NCBI GenBank assembly: GCA_023053545.1
Contig: JAKZAN010000001.1
Location: forward strand, 5,848,565-5,912,564
DNA length: 64,000 nt
Source of the DNA: Lepidurus packardi
Taxonomy: Eukaryota; Arthropoda; Branchiopoda; Notostraca; Triopsidae
Direction: 5' to 3'
Under the pieces are notes generated by a model. That model saw only the letters and a program-made list of their open reading frames with translations, did no database searches and was not told the DNA's origin. This document shows, one piece after another, positions 1 through 11,592 of the stretch (position 1 is the first letter of the stretch; each line of letters starts with the position of its first letter). The position numbers were made by a program, and so were the translations under genes.

Positions 1-280
1 CCTTTTTCTGCTCTTTTCTTTCTTCTTTTTTTCGTTCTGATCCCTTTTCCCTGGAACCAGGATCCCTTTTTGGCTTGTATTGATTTTTTTTTACACTTTT
101 CTGTGGATCAATTTTCTTCTATTTTTTTTCTTACTAACCTGGTTTTTATCTTTTTATTTACCCCTTTTTGCTCGATTTGCGGCATGCAATTTTTCTTCTA
201 AAAAAAAAACACAAATCGAATGGAAACCATTCCTGCGCCTGTGCTTTAAAAAAAATGGGATGGAAAAAAAAATATTTCAG

Positions 281-412
281 GTCCATCCTCCTTTGATTCC
301 CCCACTTCGAGGATTGGGGGATACTTCTCATTTCCAACATTATGAAGAAAACAAGAATTTATTCAAGACTGCTTCCGAAAACATATACGGTGCTGAATTT
401 GACGGTTTTTGA
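281..412 (+). CDS. Alternative (or relic) C-terminal exon of PKA catalytic subunit
   Basis: This exon follows a 3' splice site (aatatttcag) and encodes 43 residues plus a stop. It starts VHPPLIPP, continues GDTSHFQHYEEN and ends EFDGF. It aligns end to end with the C-terminal tail of the cAMP-dependent protein kinase catalytic subunit, and with the canonical exon at 616-741 just downstream. Both exons start in the same codon phase (phase 0), so either could be joined to the same upstream exon, which lies outside the window. The hydrophobic motif FxxF at the extreme C-terminus, which docks on the kinase N-lobe, is kept (FDGF). The tail between GDTS and FxxF has diverged, with LFKTASENIYG where the canonical copy has [12 protein letters not shown] see no AATAAA between the stop and 616. 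It could be a mutually exclusive last exon or a recently retired duplicate. Confidence 0.6.
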   Translation, partial: VHPPLIPPLRGLGDTSHFQHYEENKNLFKTASENIYGAEFDGF

Positions 413-615
413 GATTCTTCGCATGATACTTTGCTACTCCTCTGACTTGCGCAAGTAGGCATGCACTTATTTTTTCTTTAAACTCCCTTTCTTGGGTTTT
501 TTAATTATTTTTTTTATTTGCATTTACATTCTTAAACTTTATTTTTGCTTGATTGGGAAGGGGTTGAGTTTGATTTTCAGTCAGAAGGGATTTGGAATAT
601 AATTTAAATTATTAG

Positions 616-741
616 GTGGAAGCTCCATTCATTCCCAAATGCAAAGGACCTGGCGATACAAGCAATTTCGATGATTATGAAGAAGAGTCACTACGGATTT
701 CCTCCACCGAGAAATGTGCCAAGGAATTTGCAGATTTTTGA
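616..741 (+). CDS. Canonical C-terminal exon of cAMP-dependent protein kinase catalytic subunit (partial gene)
   Basis: The exon begins after an attag acceptor and encodes [18 protein letters not shown], then [18 protein letters not shown], then EFADF and stop. This is the invariant C-terminal tail of the PKA catalytic subunit (AGC kinase tail). It has the FDDY segment that packs on the ATP site, the Ser of the turn motif (RISS) and the terminal FxxF hydrophobic motif. PKA phosphorylates Ser/Thr in RRxS/T sites when cAMP releases the regulatory subunit. The kinase core exons lie upstream of the window. The acceptor phase is the same as that of the alternative exon at 281-412. The family identity is near certain; which paralogue it is cannot be told from 41 residues. 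Confidence 0.92.
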   Translation: MEAPFIPKCKGPGDTSNFDDYEEESLRISSTEKCAKEFADF

Positions 742-2625
742 AGAGACCCCCAACGCCATCATGCGAAAGCAAACATAAATTTGGTTTTATATTTAGACGG
801 AAAGACCAGTATCAACAACCCCTTTTCCTTGCTCTCAAATAGTTTTCGTAATTACCGTTATTTATTATTATTATTATAATTAAGTTTCCTCTTCTCCGTG
901 CTCATCCAGTTAGTAAACACTCACGCGTAGGAAGGCACGCCCTCTTGTGAATTGGCCCCGCCCACTCATTTCACTCCCCAGTTAAGAGCATAAACAACAA
1001 CAAAAACCGCTAAGAGGCTGCAGACCTATTTAGATGAAAAAGTTGTATTCAAACTAAAAGTGCAAGATTTATTGGGTGGATATCTTGGGACTGAGAATGG
1101 ACCAAAAAAAGAAAAACTTTTTACGAAGAAATTAAAAAAAAAACATCGTTAGAACAAGCAGTTAAGCTGTTCCATGTAACCATCCAGTAGGTGTGATTTT
1201 GTTTTGTTTGTTTTGTTTTTCAACAAGTGATCGGTTTCGGTTGGCCGAGGCAAGTATGCAAATATGCAAAGATATGCCCCGGTCTCTTGGTGATAGTGCA
1301 GCGTTGTGTCTACTTTTTTTTCCATTTTAACCTTGGAAATTACTTCATGTCGCTATCCTCGAATTTGGGAAATTTGTTTCGTTATAATTTTTGTTTTCTA
1401 TAAAGAACGCAAACGAGAAAAAGGAGTTGGTATAACCTTTATAGTCTCCTAGTCAGAAAGGGTTAATATTTGAATCCATTTTTGCTCCTTGCCTGCTCCC
1501 CTGTCCTCCTTTCAGAAACAACTCTTTTGAACGTAACAACGTTCACATTTTGATGTGAAACAATGGGTTTATTATGGCTGTCATTAGAGCTCCTAATCCT
1601 AGATTATTATTTGTTTTTCTTTCTTAAAACATGGATGTTTTGAGTGAATGTATGTGTTTACAGAAGAGCGCCTAAAAGTACGAAAGTTGTCTGTGACAAT
1701 GGTTGGTTTGTCTGTCAGACATTTTTCTTTTTTCTTTCTCTAACATTGCTGAGCATATCAAAGTTGGGATTGTTAACTTGTAAATAAAAATGAGCGTGCA
1801 TGGTATGCTTGGTTCGTGGTGGAATGCGTGAATGCTTATATATATATAAAAGTAATTGTGTGACAAATTTAAACGAAAAGGTTACCAACGGCACATGATG
1901 TCGTGTATGTACATTTGATGGAATCCCGTCCCCGCATTTTTCTTCTTGTTTCTGGACAGAATTTTTCCTATCTTTTCTCCTCTTCCCTAGAAAAAGGAAA
2001 CCTGCATTGTTCTATTATCTCTATCTTTTCTGGTGGAAACCAAAAAAACGCCGTGTCCCTTTACTTCCCCCCAAGAAAACCCGACCCACTTACTATTTTA
2101 CGTGTATTGTGGTCGTTGTAGGTTCAGAAAGAAAAAAGGAGAAAAATAGCTTTACTACTGCCAAACAAACCAGTGTTTATCAATTCATTCTTTATTTTTT
2201 TTTTTAGCAATTTTTACTTAGAATTTAAAGTTTGAATCTAGGAAAGCCGCTACAACCGTCATGGTTTGACTTACTGAGTAAGCGATTGGCGGACGTGGGA
2301 CCTAGCGGCTGGAGCTTGGAGGCGGAGCTTGGAAGCAAGACGCAGTTATTTACAAGATGGATGAAAGAAACGATTGCTTTAATTGTTGTTTGGCGTGTCG
2401 ATTGAAGCGGTGTGACGTGCACGATGCAAGAGTTGCTAAGAGTTCGCATGTCGCAATGGCGCGGGAAAACGAGGGGAGCTGGGGGAGGAGCGGGTCAGTG
2501 AACCTGCGTCTTGTTTGATCGATAACAACACTGGGCTTACGGCCCAAAAGGAACACGAAGCACCGTCGAAAACATCTTTTGCTGTTATATTTTGAGAGTA
2601 GAAATAATACAAGTGAATTCTAGCA
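742..2625 (+). other. PKA 3' UTR and intergenic region
   Basis: There is no supported gene in this stretch. It starts with the PKA 3' UTR; an AATAAA at 1783-1788 is a plausible distal polyadenylation signal. The sequence is AT-rich with short poly-T and poly-A runs and a (ta)n run near 1838-1849. The last few hundred bases are more GC-balanced and lead into the 5' UTR of the armadillo gene that starts at 2626. Short reading frames here show no recognisable protein. Confidence 0.5.
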
Positions 2626-5600
2626 ATGTCAAGCACTCTTCCGTTTAACCCAGATTCGCTGAAGTTGGACTTGGGACGTAGTTCTCCGCCTCCGGACGCG
2701 AGTACGAGGAATGCGGTGGATCATCTGTCTTCCGAAGAAGAGTCTTCTGAAGATGAGCAGCCGTTGCCGCCGTCAGTGGACATTCCGGACATTGACTTGC
2801 CCCCCGAATATTGGCACATTCAAAAGTTGGTCAAATATGTTAAAGTAAGTTCATAACAAAAACATTTCTGGTACTTTTTCTACCCACGAACGTTCTAAAT
2901 GGTAATTAGTATAATTTCTATATTATAATTACGATTTTTGTAAAATTGAAAGACAATATTCTCGTAAAATTGAAATTATGTCAAAATTCAAATTGAAAAT
3001 GTAGACTTTCTGAAACACTATACGTCATGAATACAACTATAATACAAGTACAAATGATTACAGTTGTTTACGTTGTAATTAACCGTGTGTTAGTTCATAG
3101 TAGCAGTCTTTTTAAAACGCTTGGTATTTTTGTATGTATTGTATTGTATTTTTGTATGTAATATATTTTTAAAACGCTTGGTTTTTCTACTAGGTGGGGA
3201 CACCTTCAGCCACTTTATTGGCACTTTGTGCTCTTCGAATGTGTGACTTGCATTCCGCGGTGGGTCAAGCAGCATTGCAAAAGGTGGAAGCTATTGAAGT
3301 GCTTATTAACGTCCTGGAAGCAGGAGACGTCAAGTGTCAGGTATAATAAGCAATCTGCTAAAATTTGGCAGAGTTCACGGAGAAAGTTGTTTGTGCCAAT
3401 TTCTGGGGAAGTTAATCGCATTTGAATAGGTGGCTTCGCTAAGACTGCTAGAAGCACTAGCGCAGGAAGAGAAGTTTAGGCGAGTGATGGTCGCCTTGGA
3501 TGGGGTTCCCACATTGGTGACTTTGTTAGCAGGTCCTAATAAAGTAGCGCGTTCATTAGCCGCGTCGACACTAGGCGTGGTCGTACGCGGACGCAGAGCT
3601 CGTAACGCTGCACGTAGAGCTCAAGCTGTCCCATTTTTGGTGGATTTGCTGGACGTGGAAGTTGCCCTAGTCACGGCGGACTTTGCTACCCTGAAACCCG
3701 ATTTACGAGCTCGCTTGCAAGCAGCTGCTGCCGGAGCGCGGGCTTTGTGGGCTTTGGCGGGTTCCAAGACTGCGCGCGCCGCCTTGCGGGATGCAGGAGG
3801 GGTACCCTTACTCTGCCGACTACTTCGCAGTCGACAAGAGGAATTGCTAATACCCGTGGCGGGTATTTTTCAAGAATGTTCTATCGAGGTACATTTACAT
3901 TATTAAAGAGAATAAAAGTCTTCAACAAAGTAGGGCAAGTTAATATTCGACTGACTAAAATTTTCGAAAGGAATCGTTTCACACGGCGGTGGCTTTGAAG
4001 CCATTATTTATGCAAATGCTCAGGCACATGCGAAGTGGCAACTCCGAGTTGCAGACTTTATGCGCATCAGCGATCAGTCAGGTAAAAATCTCTAGGTTTC
4101 CTTTACTCTATCTGAAAAATAAAATAAAGTATCTTAAGTAGATTTTCTTTTTGTGTAGTTTTCTAATGGATTTTGTTTGTTTTATTTATTCCATTCCTAG
4201 CTGGCCGAGGATGAAAAAAGTTGCCAGCTGCTTTTTCAATTGAAAGGAACAGAAGTCTTGGTTTCTTTAATGAAGCAAAGCAACATCCAAGGAAATCCGC
4301 AGCTTCTCAAAGCCGTCGCAGCCGCTTTGAGCCGCTTAACTGTATTGCTTGAAGGAGTCGCACGTGTAAGGACGTTAGGAATAGTAACTTTGATCGTACC
4401 CTTACTCTATGATCAATCAGAAGAGGTAACATAGTGCTATATATATAGTTGTGTTAAATAAGCCTTTACCTTGGGAAATATATACTGTTGTATACATTTT
4501 GGATATTTTGTTTCAGGTCATGATACCCTTGATAGGAACCTTATCAGCTGTAGCTACGGATCCAGAGAGCATTGCTGTCTTGCATGCACATAATGCTATT
4601 CCAAGGCTTGTTTGGCTTTTGTCTGGTAAGAATCCTCATTTACTAGCGCAGGCTGCGACTGCTATCGCCAACCTGGCCGAGGACATCGTAGCGTTGGACT
4701 TACTGGAAAGTTTAGACGCAACCAGGGTCTTGTGGAGTTTGCTTAAAAACCCGTCTCCTGTGGTACAATGTGCCGCTGCATCAGCAATTGCATCCTTCTC
4801 TGAGAAAGCTCGAGTAAGAAGAAACCGTTTCCTACTCGTAATTATCGCTTATAAAGCTAATTGCGAGTTTCAATTTGCGCTTAGACTTCAGGGGAAGGAG
4901 CACGAAGTTTGGTGGGAGGGTTGGAACTATTAGTGAGTTTATTGCGGTCGTCCCACAAGACGGTAGTGACTGCAGCAGCTGCTGCCGTAGGACGCATGGC
5001 GAGCGAGGACGAAACTTTGGCAATACTAACGGACCACCACGTGGTAGCCATATTAGCTTCCCTTGTGAAAACGGTAAAGTATTGACTTAATTGTGTACTT
5101 GACTACGTCTTTGCTATACTCCTATCGAACTTTGCCTTGACTATTTCTCAAGTACAGTATTGTCGGCATTAAGCGTTGCTAGCGTTCCTCGGTAAAGTAA
5201 TACTTTCTGTTGATATTTTTTGTGTATTGACTACGTCACTACTGCAATTGTCTCCCTAGTTAAGTGGCGCTTTGTGTTGACTTTCTACTGTATTTATTGT
5301 TTTGTTAATCTCCCTCGTTAATCTTTTTACTACGTACTGAACAAATAGTCGTATCGATTCATTCTTATTGTTAGGGATTGACTGTTTCTGATTATGTTGG
5401 GTTATTTCTATAACTTCGACTATTTTTCTTTTATTGTCTGCTAGAAAGATCTGGTTTTGAGGTTACATTTGGCGGAAGCTATAGCGCAGTGTTGTCGGTG
5501 GCCAGGAAACCCCACAGAATTCGGAAAAGCAGGAGGTGTACCAACGTTGCTGACGTACTTGAAAAGCCCCAGGCCGAATCTTCAGCGAGCTGCAGCCAAG

Positions 5601-5869
5601 GCATTGTATCGGGTATCTAGTGATGCGGATAACTGTATGGTGCTCCACAAACAAAAAGCAGTTAAGGTAAAAGACTGTAAAGAAGCTTTCAAAACGAGTG
5701 AAAAAGAAAGCTGAACCTTTTTTATTTTCTTGTGAAGATTTTGTTGAGCACGGTGGGCTCAGAGGACGCTCAGTTGCGCCAAGCAGCCGCTGGGTGTTTG
5801 GGAAATATACGCAAGTTAGCTTTGGACGTACCAAAGCAGAAAGGAAGAAAAATAACAACAAAGGATTGA
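2626..5869 (+). CDS. ODAD2: Armadillo-repeat protein, ODAD2/ARMC4 (gudu) type
   Basis: Nine exons: 2626-2844, 3194-3340, 3430-3888, 3971-4081, 4201-4425, 4517-4813, 4885-5073, 5445-5666, 5738-5869. All introns are phase 0 with GT-AG ends, and they join to a 666-residue protein. An acidic N-terminal segment (LSSEEESSEDEQPLPP) precedes about ten armadillo repeats, recognisable as AGGVPLL, HNAIPRLVWLLSG, GGLELLVSLLRSS and AGGVPTLLTYLKS. The C-terminus QAAAGCLGNIRKLAL resembles the end of ARMC4/ODAD2. In animals this protein is part of the docking complex that attaches outer dynein arms to axonemal doublets; the Drosophila orthologue gudu is needed for sperm. The length is close to the short insect form rather than the ~1,040-residue vertebrate form. 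The exon 7 acceptor is the upstream cttag at 4881-4884; the next AG, at 4890-4891, would put a stop in frame. A polyA signal AATAAA lies at 5948-5953. Another arm-repeat family remains possible. Confidence 0.75.
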
Positions 5870-6740
5870 AATACTTTGTTTTAACTTCGTTCTTGATTCA
5901 TTTTCACCAGTCTACTCTGAATTTTCCACGTTGTTAAAAATCCTTCAAATAAATGTTGGCTTGTTATTACAAAACATATTTATACGCACCCCACAACTTT
6001 TCTTCCCAACTTCAAGACTATATGTTTTACTTAGGTAAGATAGTGTAGATAATGTAGGCAGTACTTATGTACGTGCCTTTATTTTTTCATCGAGGCGAAT
6101 TTGAGCTGAAAATCACTTTCAAGCGAAAAAAAGCCTTCACCACTTCCGTAGAATTAATATAAAAAGCATAAAGGTTTTTATAAGACCACAGTTTAAACAA
6201 ACTGGAAGATCTAACACGTAGATTTGGCAGGGCGTGAGATTTTTAACCGGCGACCGTAATGAGGTACTCCTTTCTGTCGAATCTCATACTCGACATAGTA
6301 AGCAGCTCTGTCAAGTGAGGTTTCTGGTTGATCTCGACATAATTTAGATAATTGACAAACTTTAATTATCGGATTAACTTCTGTATGTGATGTAAATTAC
6401 AATGTGGGGTATTGAACATAAGATTGTCTTGATCTCTGTTGGACTTGCTGACAATATCTGAACATAGTTTCCATGCTTTAGCTGGTGGATATGAAAACTG
6501 CTCGAGTGTTATTAGTTTGTTGACGTTGTTGCATTTTTCATTCGCTTAGGGTGAGGTTGTTTCAAAAGGTTAGTCAAACAACTTAAGCAGTTTTACAAAT
6601 TATCGACCAATCCCTTTCAAAAGGTGAACACGTAAATTCACACGAGAATATTATATTAGCCTCGAGAGATGCTAGTGAAAGGGACAAGTACTAACCCTGA
6701 CGCTTGGTCAGTACCTCCAAAAGAGCTACAATAAGAGGAC
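5870..6740. other. Intergenic region
   Basis: The 3' UTR of the armadillo gene (AATAAA at 5948-5953) is followed by AT-rich intergenic sequence up to the gustatory receptor start. I see no coding potential, RNA gene or strong repeat. Confidence 0.5.
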
Positions 6741-8327
6741 ATGGGAAGCAGGACCAAAGTTGAAGCGATAGTAGCCCCTTCATTCAGTGTGATGGACAAT
6801 AGTCTAGTATCAGTAGTATTGAGAGTTACTACCTTCGCAAAATGGACAGGGTATTTACCCGTTATCATTGCACAAAATAGCGTTGGACTGATTTCTCTTA
6901 ACTTTGCTGGGTTTCGTTTGGCCACCTTTGTTTGGCTATCGACGTTTGCTTTCCATGGCCTATTAACTTTCGAGTACTTTGTGCAATATTTGAGTACGTT
7001 CGTTGTGCCCTTGCGCTTGGCTGATGTGTTTATTTATGTACTGAATATCTGCAACATATTTTGCTCGTCATTGGTAATCCCTCGCATAACTCTAGCACGC
7101 AAAGATGCATTGGAATCTGCCCTCAATGAGCTCCTACATGTCGATAGTTTGTTGTGTGGGAAGTTAAAGGACACCACGACTTGCATTACTGCATCGATTC
7201 TAATCATTCTCGTCTCGTCGTTTATGGTAAAACCGTAATGGCATTTGAAAAGCTTCCAAAATATGATAATTTGATATGTATGTTATAGTTAATCCTTAGC
7301 TACATACGCTTGTTCTACTTTCTCGACTGGGACGCCAAACTCCTCCAAACCTCCATATATACATTTGGCACGGGGAGTACCCTAGTCGGGGCATTTTGCT
7401 ATGGGTTTTGGACTGTGTATTACTATATCTCTATTTGGATCATACCTCTGCAATTGTATGCTGTTTGTCGTTGCTTATCCAGCTACTTCGGTTGCCTAGC
7501 AAAGAAAATACGAAAAGACGTATATCCAGACAATAACTCTTTTGAAGTTCGAGTAGTGCAGAGCGATCAAATGTTGACCCAAAATACAAACCGCAGCAGT
7601 CTGCTCTTCACGAAACGACTACAGAAGCTACACGAAGCTGTAATCAAGCTGGTGAAAGCTGCGGAAGCAGTTGATGAGTACTTTGGACTGTCAATACTCC
7701 TCTTCGTTGTTTCTCGTCTTCTAAATATCCTTCTGCGTTTGCATCGCTTCTCTCAGAGAGCGTTTTTTATATCTTATGGAACTACTGACGAAGTGTTCAA
7801 AATCTTGATAGAATTAGTGGTCATACTCCGGCAAATAGTCGAACTCTTATTCGTCATTTGGGTGGCAGATTTGCTTCCAACCGCAGTAAATATTATTACA
7901 TCTTATTCTACTCCCGTTGTATGCTACTATAATCTTGTTCTAAACATTGCGCAATTAACTATACCTAGGTCAAGAAGTGCCAGCAGGAAGTTATGAATAT
8001 ACCGATGCCCCAAGTGAAATTTTACGAACTAGAAGCGATTAAGCACACTTTGGAACGTTTGGAGAGTTTACAGCTGCAGTGGTTTCGAAATCAAATTATT
8101 GGAATGAATGTCAAGATTAGCGCCTTTGGTGTATTTCCTATCTGTCGGAAATTAATACCTCCTGTAAGCAAGCTATTACTTTAATTGTTTTGACCTTGGA
8201 ATATAGCAAAAAAAAGAAACTTTCGATTTCGTGTCTTTTTTAGATTTTCGGGACCATTGTCACATACTTTTTGATCCTTCTGCAGTTCACGAACGACGAT
8301 GGTACCATAACAGCTAGCAAACAATGA
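6741..8327 (+). CDS. Gustatory receptor family chemoreceptor (7TM)
   Basis: Four exons: 6741-7226, 7289-7918, 7969-8163, 8244-8327. All three introns (62, 50 and 80 nt) are phase 0 and together give 464 residues. The last exon encodes IFGTIVTYFLILLQF, an exact match to the TYhhhhhQF signature of TM7 in arthropod gustatory receptors. Just before it is a typical stretch ending KISAFGVFPICRKLIPP. Phase-0 introns flanking the last transmembrane helix are characteristic of the family. About seven hydrophobic segments are visible, with a long charged intracellular loop between IRKDVYPDNN and VKAAEAVDEYF. These receptors are ligand-gated cation channels in chemosensory dendrites. The reading frame is intact throughout, so it is probably functional. 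The ligand cannot be inferred. The start is the first in-frame ATG of exon 1 and is the least certain part. Confidence 0.85.
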
Positions 8328-9361
8328 AAAACTACATCTATTGATAAGAATCGGCAGATCAAGAACTTACGGATATAATGAATGCACCGTACCAGGCACT
8401 AGAAATTTGCACTTTTTAGACTCTAAATGTTGCTTACTGCACCGTTTAATATGGTTTTCTTGCTAATGGCCACCATGTTAACTATAACGTATAAGAACAC
8501 AAGAAGGATGCAAAATATTCCGAAGAACTTGGTGCTAAAACCAACATTACGCTCCACAACTAGAGAAATATTTGTTTTTTGGTCACTACAGTTCGAGTTG
8601 GCTTCCTTTCCGATACGAATTGCTCGCATTTTTAAATCCAGACGCGTATTTCGTCGATTAGAATACCTAAACCGATCCTACAAATAACATCGCGATCCCT
8701 CCGTTGCTAAAACTTGGCCAGTTATTACTTAATTGAGGAAGATGTCGCTGGTCTCTGTCTTTTCAAGTTGCTCTGATTGTCCGAGAATTTAAGGCTATGC
8801 CTGTTCCTAACTCAGTGGCTAATTTCTTTAACGAAGAAAGTGATTCTTCTTGTAGAGCTACTTTTCTTGTTCCAATTCAAATCAAACATATATGATCAGG
8901 AGCCAGGCAGTACTAACTATAGAAAGTTGTGAGCGTTTATAGACCGATTTGAAATGATAGTATTCCAAATTAATACAACAAGGCAATTCTTTTAATTAGC
9001 ATCTCTTCATTTTAATGATCTGCACTATAAATTGTAACAGAAACTCAGCTTCCATATAGCTTGATATTTCACAATTCAAACTATCGCAATTTCTAATTTA
9101 GAATCACATTCAACTATGGAAATCCAAAAAGTTCACAAACTGATGAAATGAGCAAGATCACAAAATGATCACACCCTATGCCAACGTTCAAGTAACTGGG
9201 AAAGGGACATGAGAGTATCCAATTTAACAGCTAATACAAACATTTCAAACAAACTTAACAAATTGGAAGAAATTTCAACAACGTTTGAACTTTTAAAGCA
9301 TTCCGCAACGTAACTAATGATAAGTTCAAGGCGACAAGAAATATTCAAAATTAGCAAGGTG
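8328..9361. other. Intergenic region between convergent genes
   Basis: This holds the 3' UTRs of the gustatory receptor (+) and ABTB1 (-). An 86-codon reading frame at 8427-8687 overlaps another open frame on the opposite strand and shows no family features, so I do not call it a gene. Nothing else is recognised. Confidence 0.45.
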
Positions 9362-11248
9362 TTAAGCGTCCAAACCAAGTTCTTCCAACATCTCGTCGAT
9401 TAATTTCAATTTCTCGTTAGCCTCACCCACTTCGCTGTACGTTTGTACCGATGCCGTAATATGATACCGGATATCATCTATCACTCCAATTGAATCTGTC
9501 TCCTGCCGCTCATGCACTTCTGCTGCATCTTCTCTTACTAATGCATGCAAGCCAGGGTCTTGCAACGTCTATATACAGTAAAAAAGAAAAGAAAAAAATT
9601 AACAACTCAGAGTACCAAGTATTTGAAAACTAAGACCTTTTCCAAGTGTGATGCAATAAATCCCGTGCACTGATCTTCCAAACGGGACAATTCAAATGTT
9701 CTAGCTGTCCTCAACACAGCTATTACGTTACTTTCGTCCAGTAAAGTAGCAATTACGTTACCACACTGCCTTTTCAAACCGGGTAACAAGTAAAGATCTG
9801 CTGCGCATAACACGTCGTATACATTATCTCCTGAAAGCTACGGGACAGGAAACATTGAAATATATGAAATCCTCACACATTTTTTTTATTATTTGAGTGA
9901 GAAAAAACCTACTCTAGGGGAGTTTTCATAAATGTAATGTACAACATGAGCGAAAACTGGCGCTGAAACCTCATGTAGCTGCAATAGACGAGCATTATAT
10001 TCCTCATCAATTGCAGCTTCTTCGAAATGATCTTCTAGCAATGCTCTGAAGTACTCGCTTCTCCCAGCGAAAAAGACCTAAAATTCAAATACGAAAACCT
10101 TAGTAATTTTTTTTTTAAATAAGGTTAAGCCAAACTTTATGACAGTAGAACTTCTCGCCTGCTACGAGAAAACAGGTGTCTACGAAACACTGAGGTACGT
10201 GAGGCATATGAGGCAATTCTGCCCCACCAATCCACGGCCGGAGACTTAGAGGCATGGATTGTTCCGCTAAAACCCCGAAATCTTGTTGCAAATCAGACAA
10301 AAGTGCAGGCGATTCAACAAGTAGGTTTGTTACACGAGTCCCAGGCTTTGTGCAAGCTTTTTTATTTGTAAAACTTAGGATTAATCGAGTTTATAGTATA
10401 ATATTGTAAGCAATTACCGAAAGAATCCACTCGTTTTTCTGCCTCTTCCAACTGACGGACCAAGTCAATGAATTTGCACTGCATTGCTACCATTTTACAA
10501 TCTTCTACCTGATCCAATCGTGTTTCCATTCTTCCCGTATAGATGAACTGTACCATGGCACGGAAAGCCTCTGGATTCACCTTAGAATTCGAAAAAGAAA
10601 CCGCTTGGCAATCGTTTTAAAAGAACAGCAAGGTTTTAACGCATTCTTACCAGGGAATTCGCGAGATTGACGGCGGTTCTGTGTCGCCATTTGTTCTGAA
10701 AAGCGTCACAGAAATACAAAGAACGAGCAGAAAGAATGCACTTATGAGCTGTAAAGATTTCTCCATGGACATTAAAGCTGATGTCACTATCAATCCCCGA
10801 TTCCAACAACCTTAACGAATATTTAATTAATTAAAAAGCAAAAATGAAGGATTTATAGAGTGAAAACCTTCTTAAAAACTCTTCGTAATTGTCTCGCCGC
10901 ATGGTTCGTCCAGTTACTACGCTGAAGTTGAGTAAAATACGGCGTATTTCATTATTAAGTGAGCCGTAAAGACATCTCTCCCCATCGAACGTGTTCGCTT
11001 CGCAACGAGCTCCATTAGCTAAAAGGTACTGGACAAGTTCTAGGTGGCCACACAGACAGGCATAATATCTGTGAAATGCAACAGTTTAAGGAACAATGAA
11101 TTTAGAAAAATTAATAATATTCGACTGACAACGGAGTGCTGTCCCACTTATCCCTCACATTCAGGTCAACTTCCTTGTGTTCAACTAGTAGCTGCACTTT
11201 TCGTACATCACCCTTCCTACAACTTAAAAACAACTCGTGCAGATCCAT
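9362..11248 (-). CDS. ABTB1: Ankyrin repeat and BTB/POZ domain protein 1
   Basis: Eight exons in transcript order: 11248-11130, 11068-10868, 10810-10651, 10580-10418, 10356-10136, 10077-9913, 9837-9637, 9568-9362. They splice to 478 residues, the same length I recall for the human protein. The N-terminus has ankyrin repeats (LNVRDKWDSTPL, then YYACLCGHLELVQYLLANGA). These are followed by a first BTB domain (SDISFNVHGEIFTAHKCILS), a second BTB domain (CFVDTCFLVAGEKFYCHK, then GRSEYFRALLEDHF) and the diagnostic tail HERQETDSIGVIDDIRYH. BTB proteins of this type act as adaptors for CUL3 ubiquitin ligases; ABTB1/BPOZ has been linked to growth control and to binding elongation factor 1A. The exon 1/2 junction restores the conserved STPLYYACLCGH exactly. 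The exon 5 donor (gtttgg) is weak but is the only one that keeps the frame. Confidence 0.93.
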
Positions 11249-11592
11249 CGTTTGCACACTAACATTTAAAGCATAAAAAAGACACTCAAGTATTTACAAA
11301 ATTCGAGAAAAAATAAGCCTCATTTCCTTCGTCGAAGTAAATAAGAAAGCGGTCACTCGATTGCGATGTTTACTTCGACGGTTCGACGTTCTTCTTCTTC
11401 TTTGTGTTGTTAAAGACGACAGGCGAAGTGGCATCGCATTGTCGTCTGCTGCATTCACTATAGGTGTCGCGGTCTGTTCAACTCCGGTTGATTTTGGTCC
11501 GAACACGAATTTACACTATTATATTGGAATGGGCATGCGTAGGAAAGTGCATGTTAAAGAAAGGTGATAGAAATTAGACCGTCCCCGAACAT
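11249..11592. other. Gap between ABTB1 start and the retrotransposon 3' end
   Basis: This contains the ABTB1 5' UTR and promoter on the minus strand and the 3' flank of the LINE. Short overlapping open frames on both strands have no recognisable features. I could not identify a target-site duplication or a clear poly-A tail for the element. Confidence 0.4.

Noticed and set aside
4860..4925. Apparent stop in exon 7 of the armadillo gene when using the AG at 4890-4891
   Set aside because: The upstream acceptor at 4883-4884 keeps phase 0 and gives a continuous arm repeat.
8427..8687. 86-codon plus-strand frame (TAPFNMVFLLMATMLTITYK) that looks like a membrane segment
   Set aside because: It overlaps an open frame on the opposite strand, has no splice or start context and no family features, and follows the gustatory receptor stop; chance AT-rich frame.
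11294..11567. Overlapping plus and minus frames upstream of ABTB1
   Set aside because: Mutual shadows in the 5' flank of ABTB1 with low-complexity Arg/Ser content; no recognisable domain.
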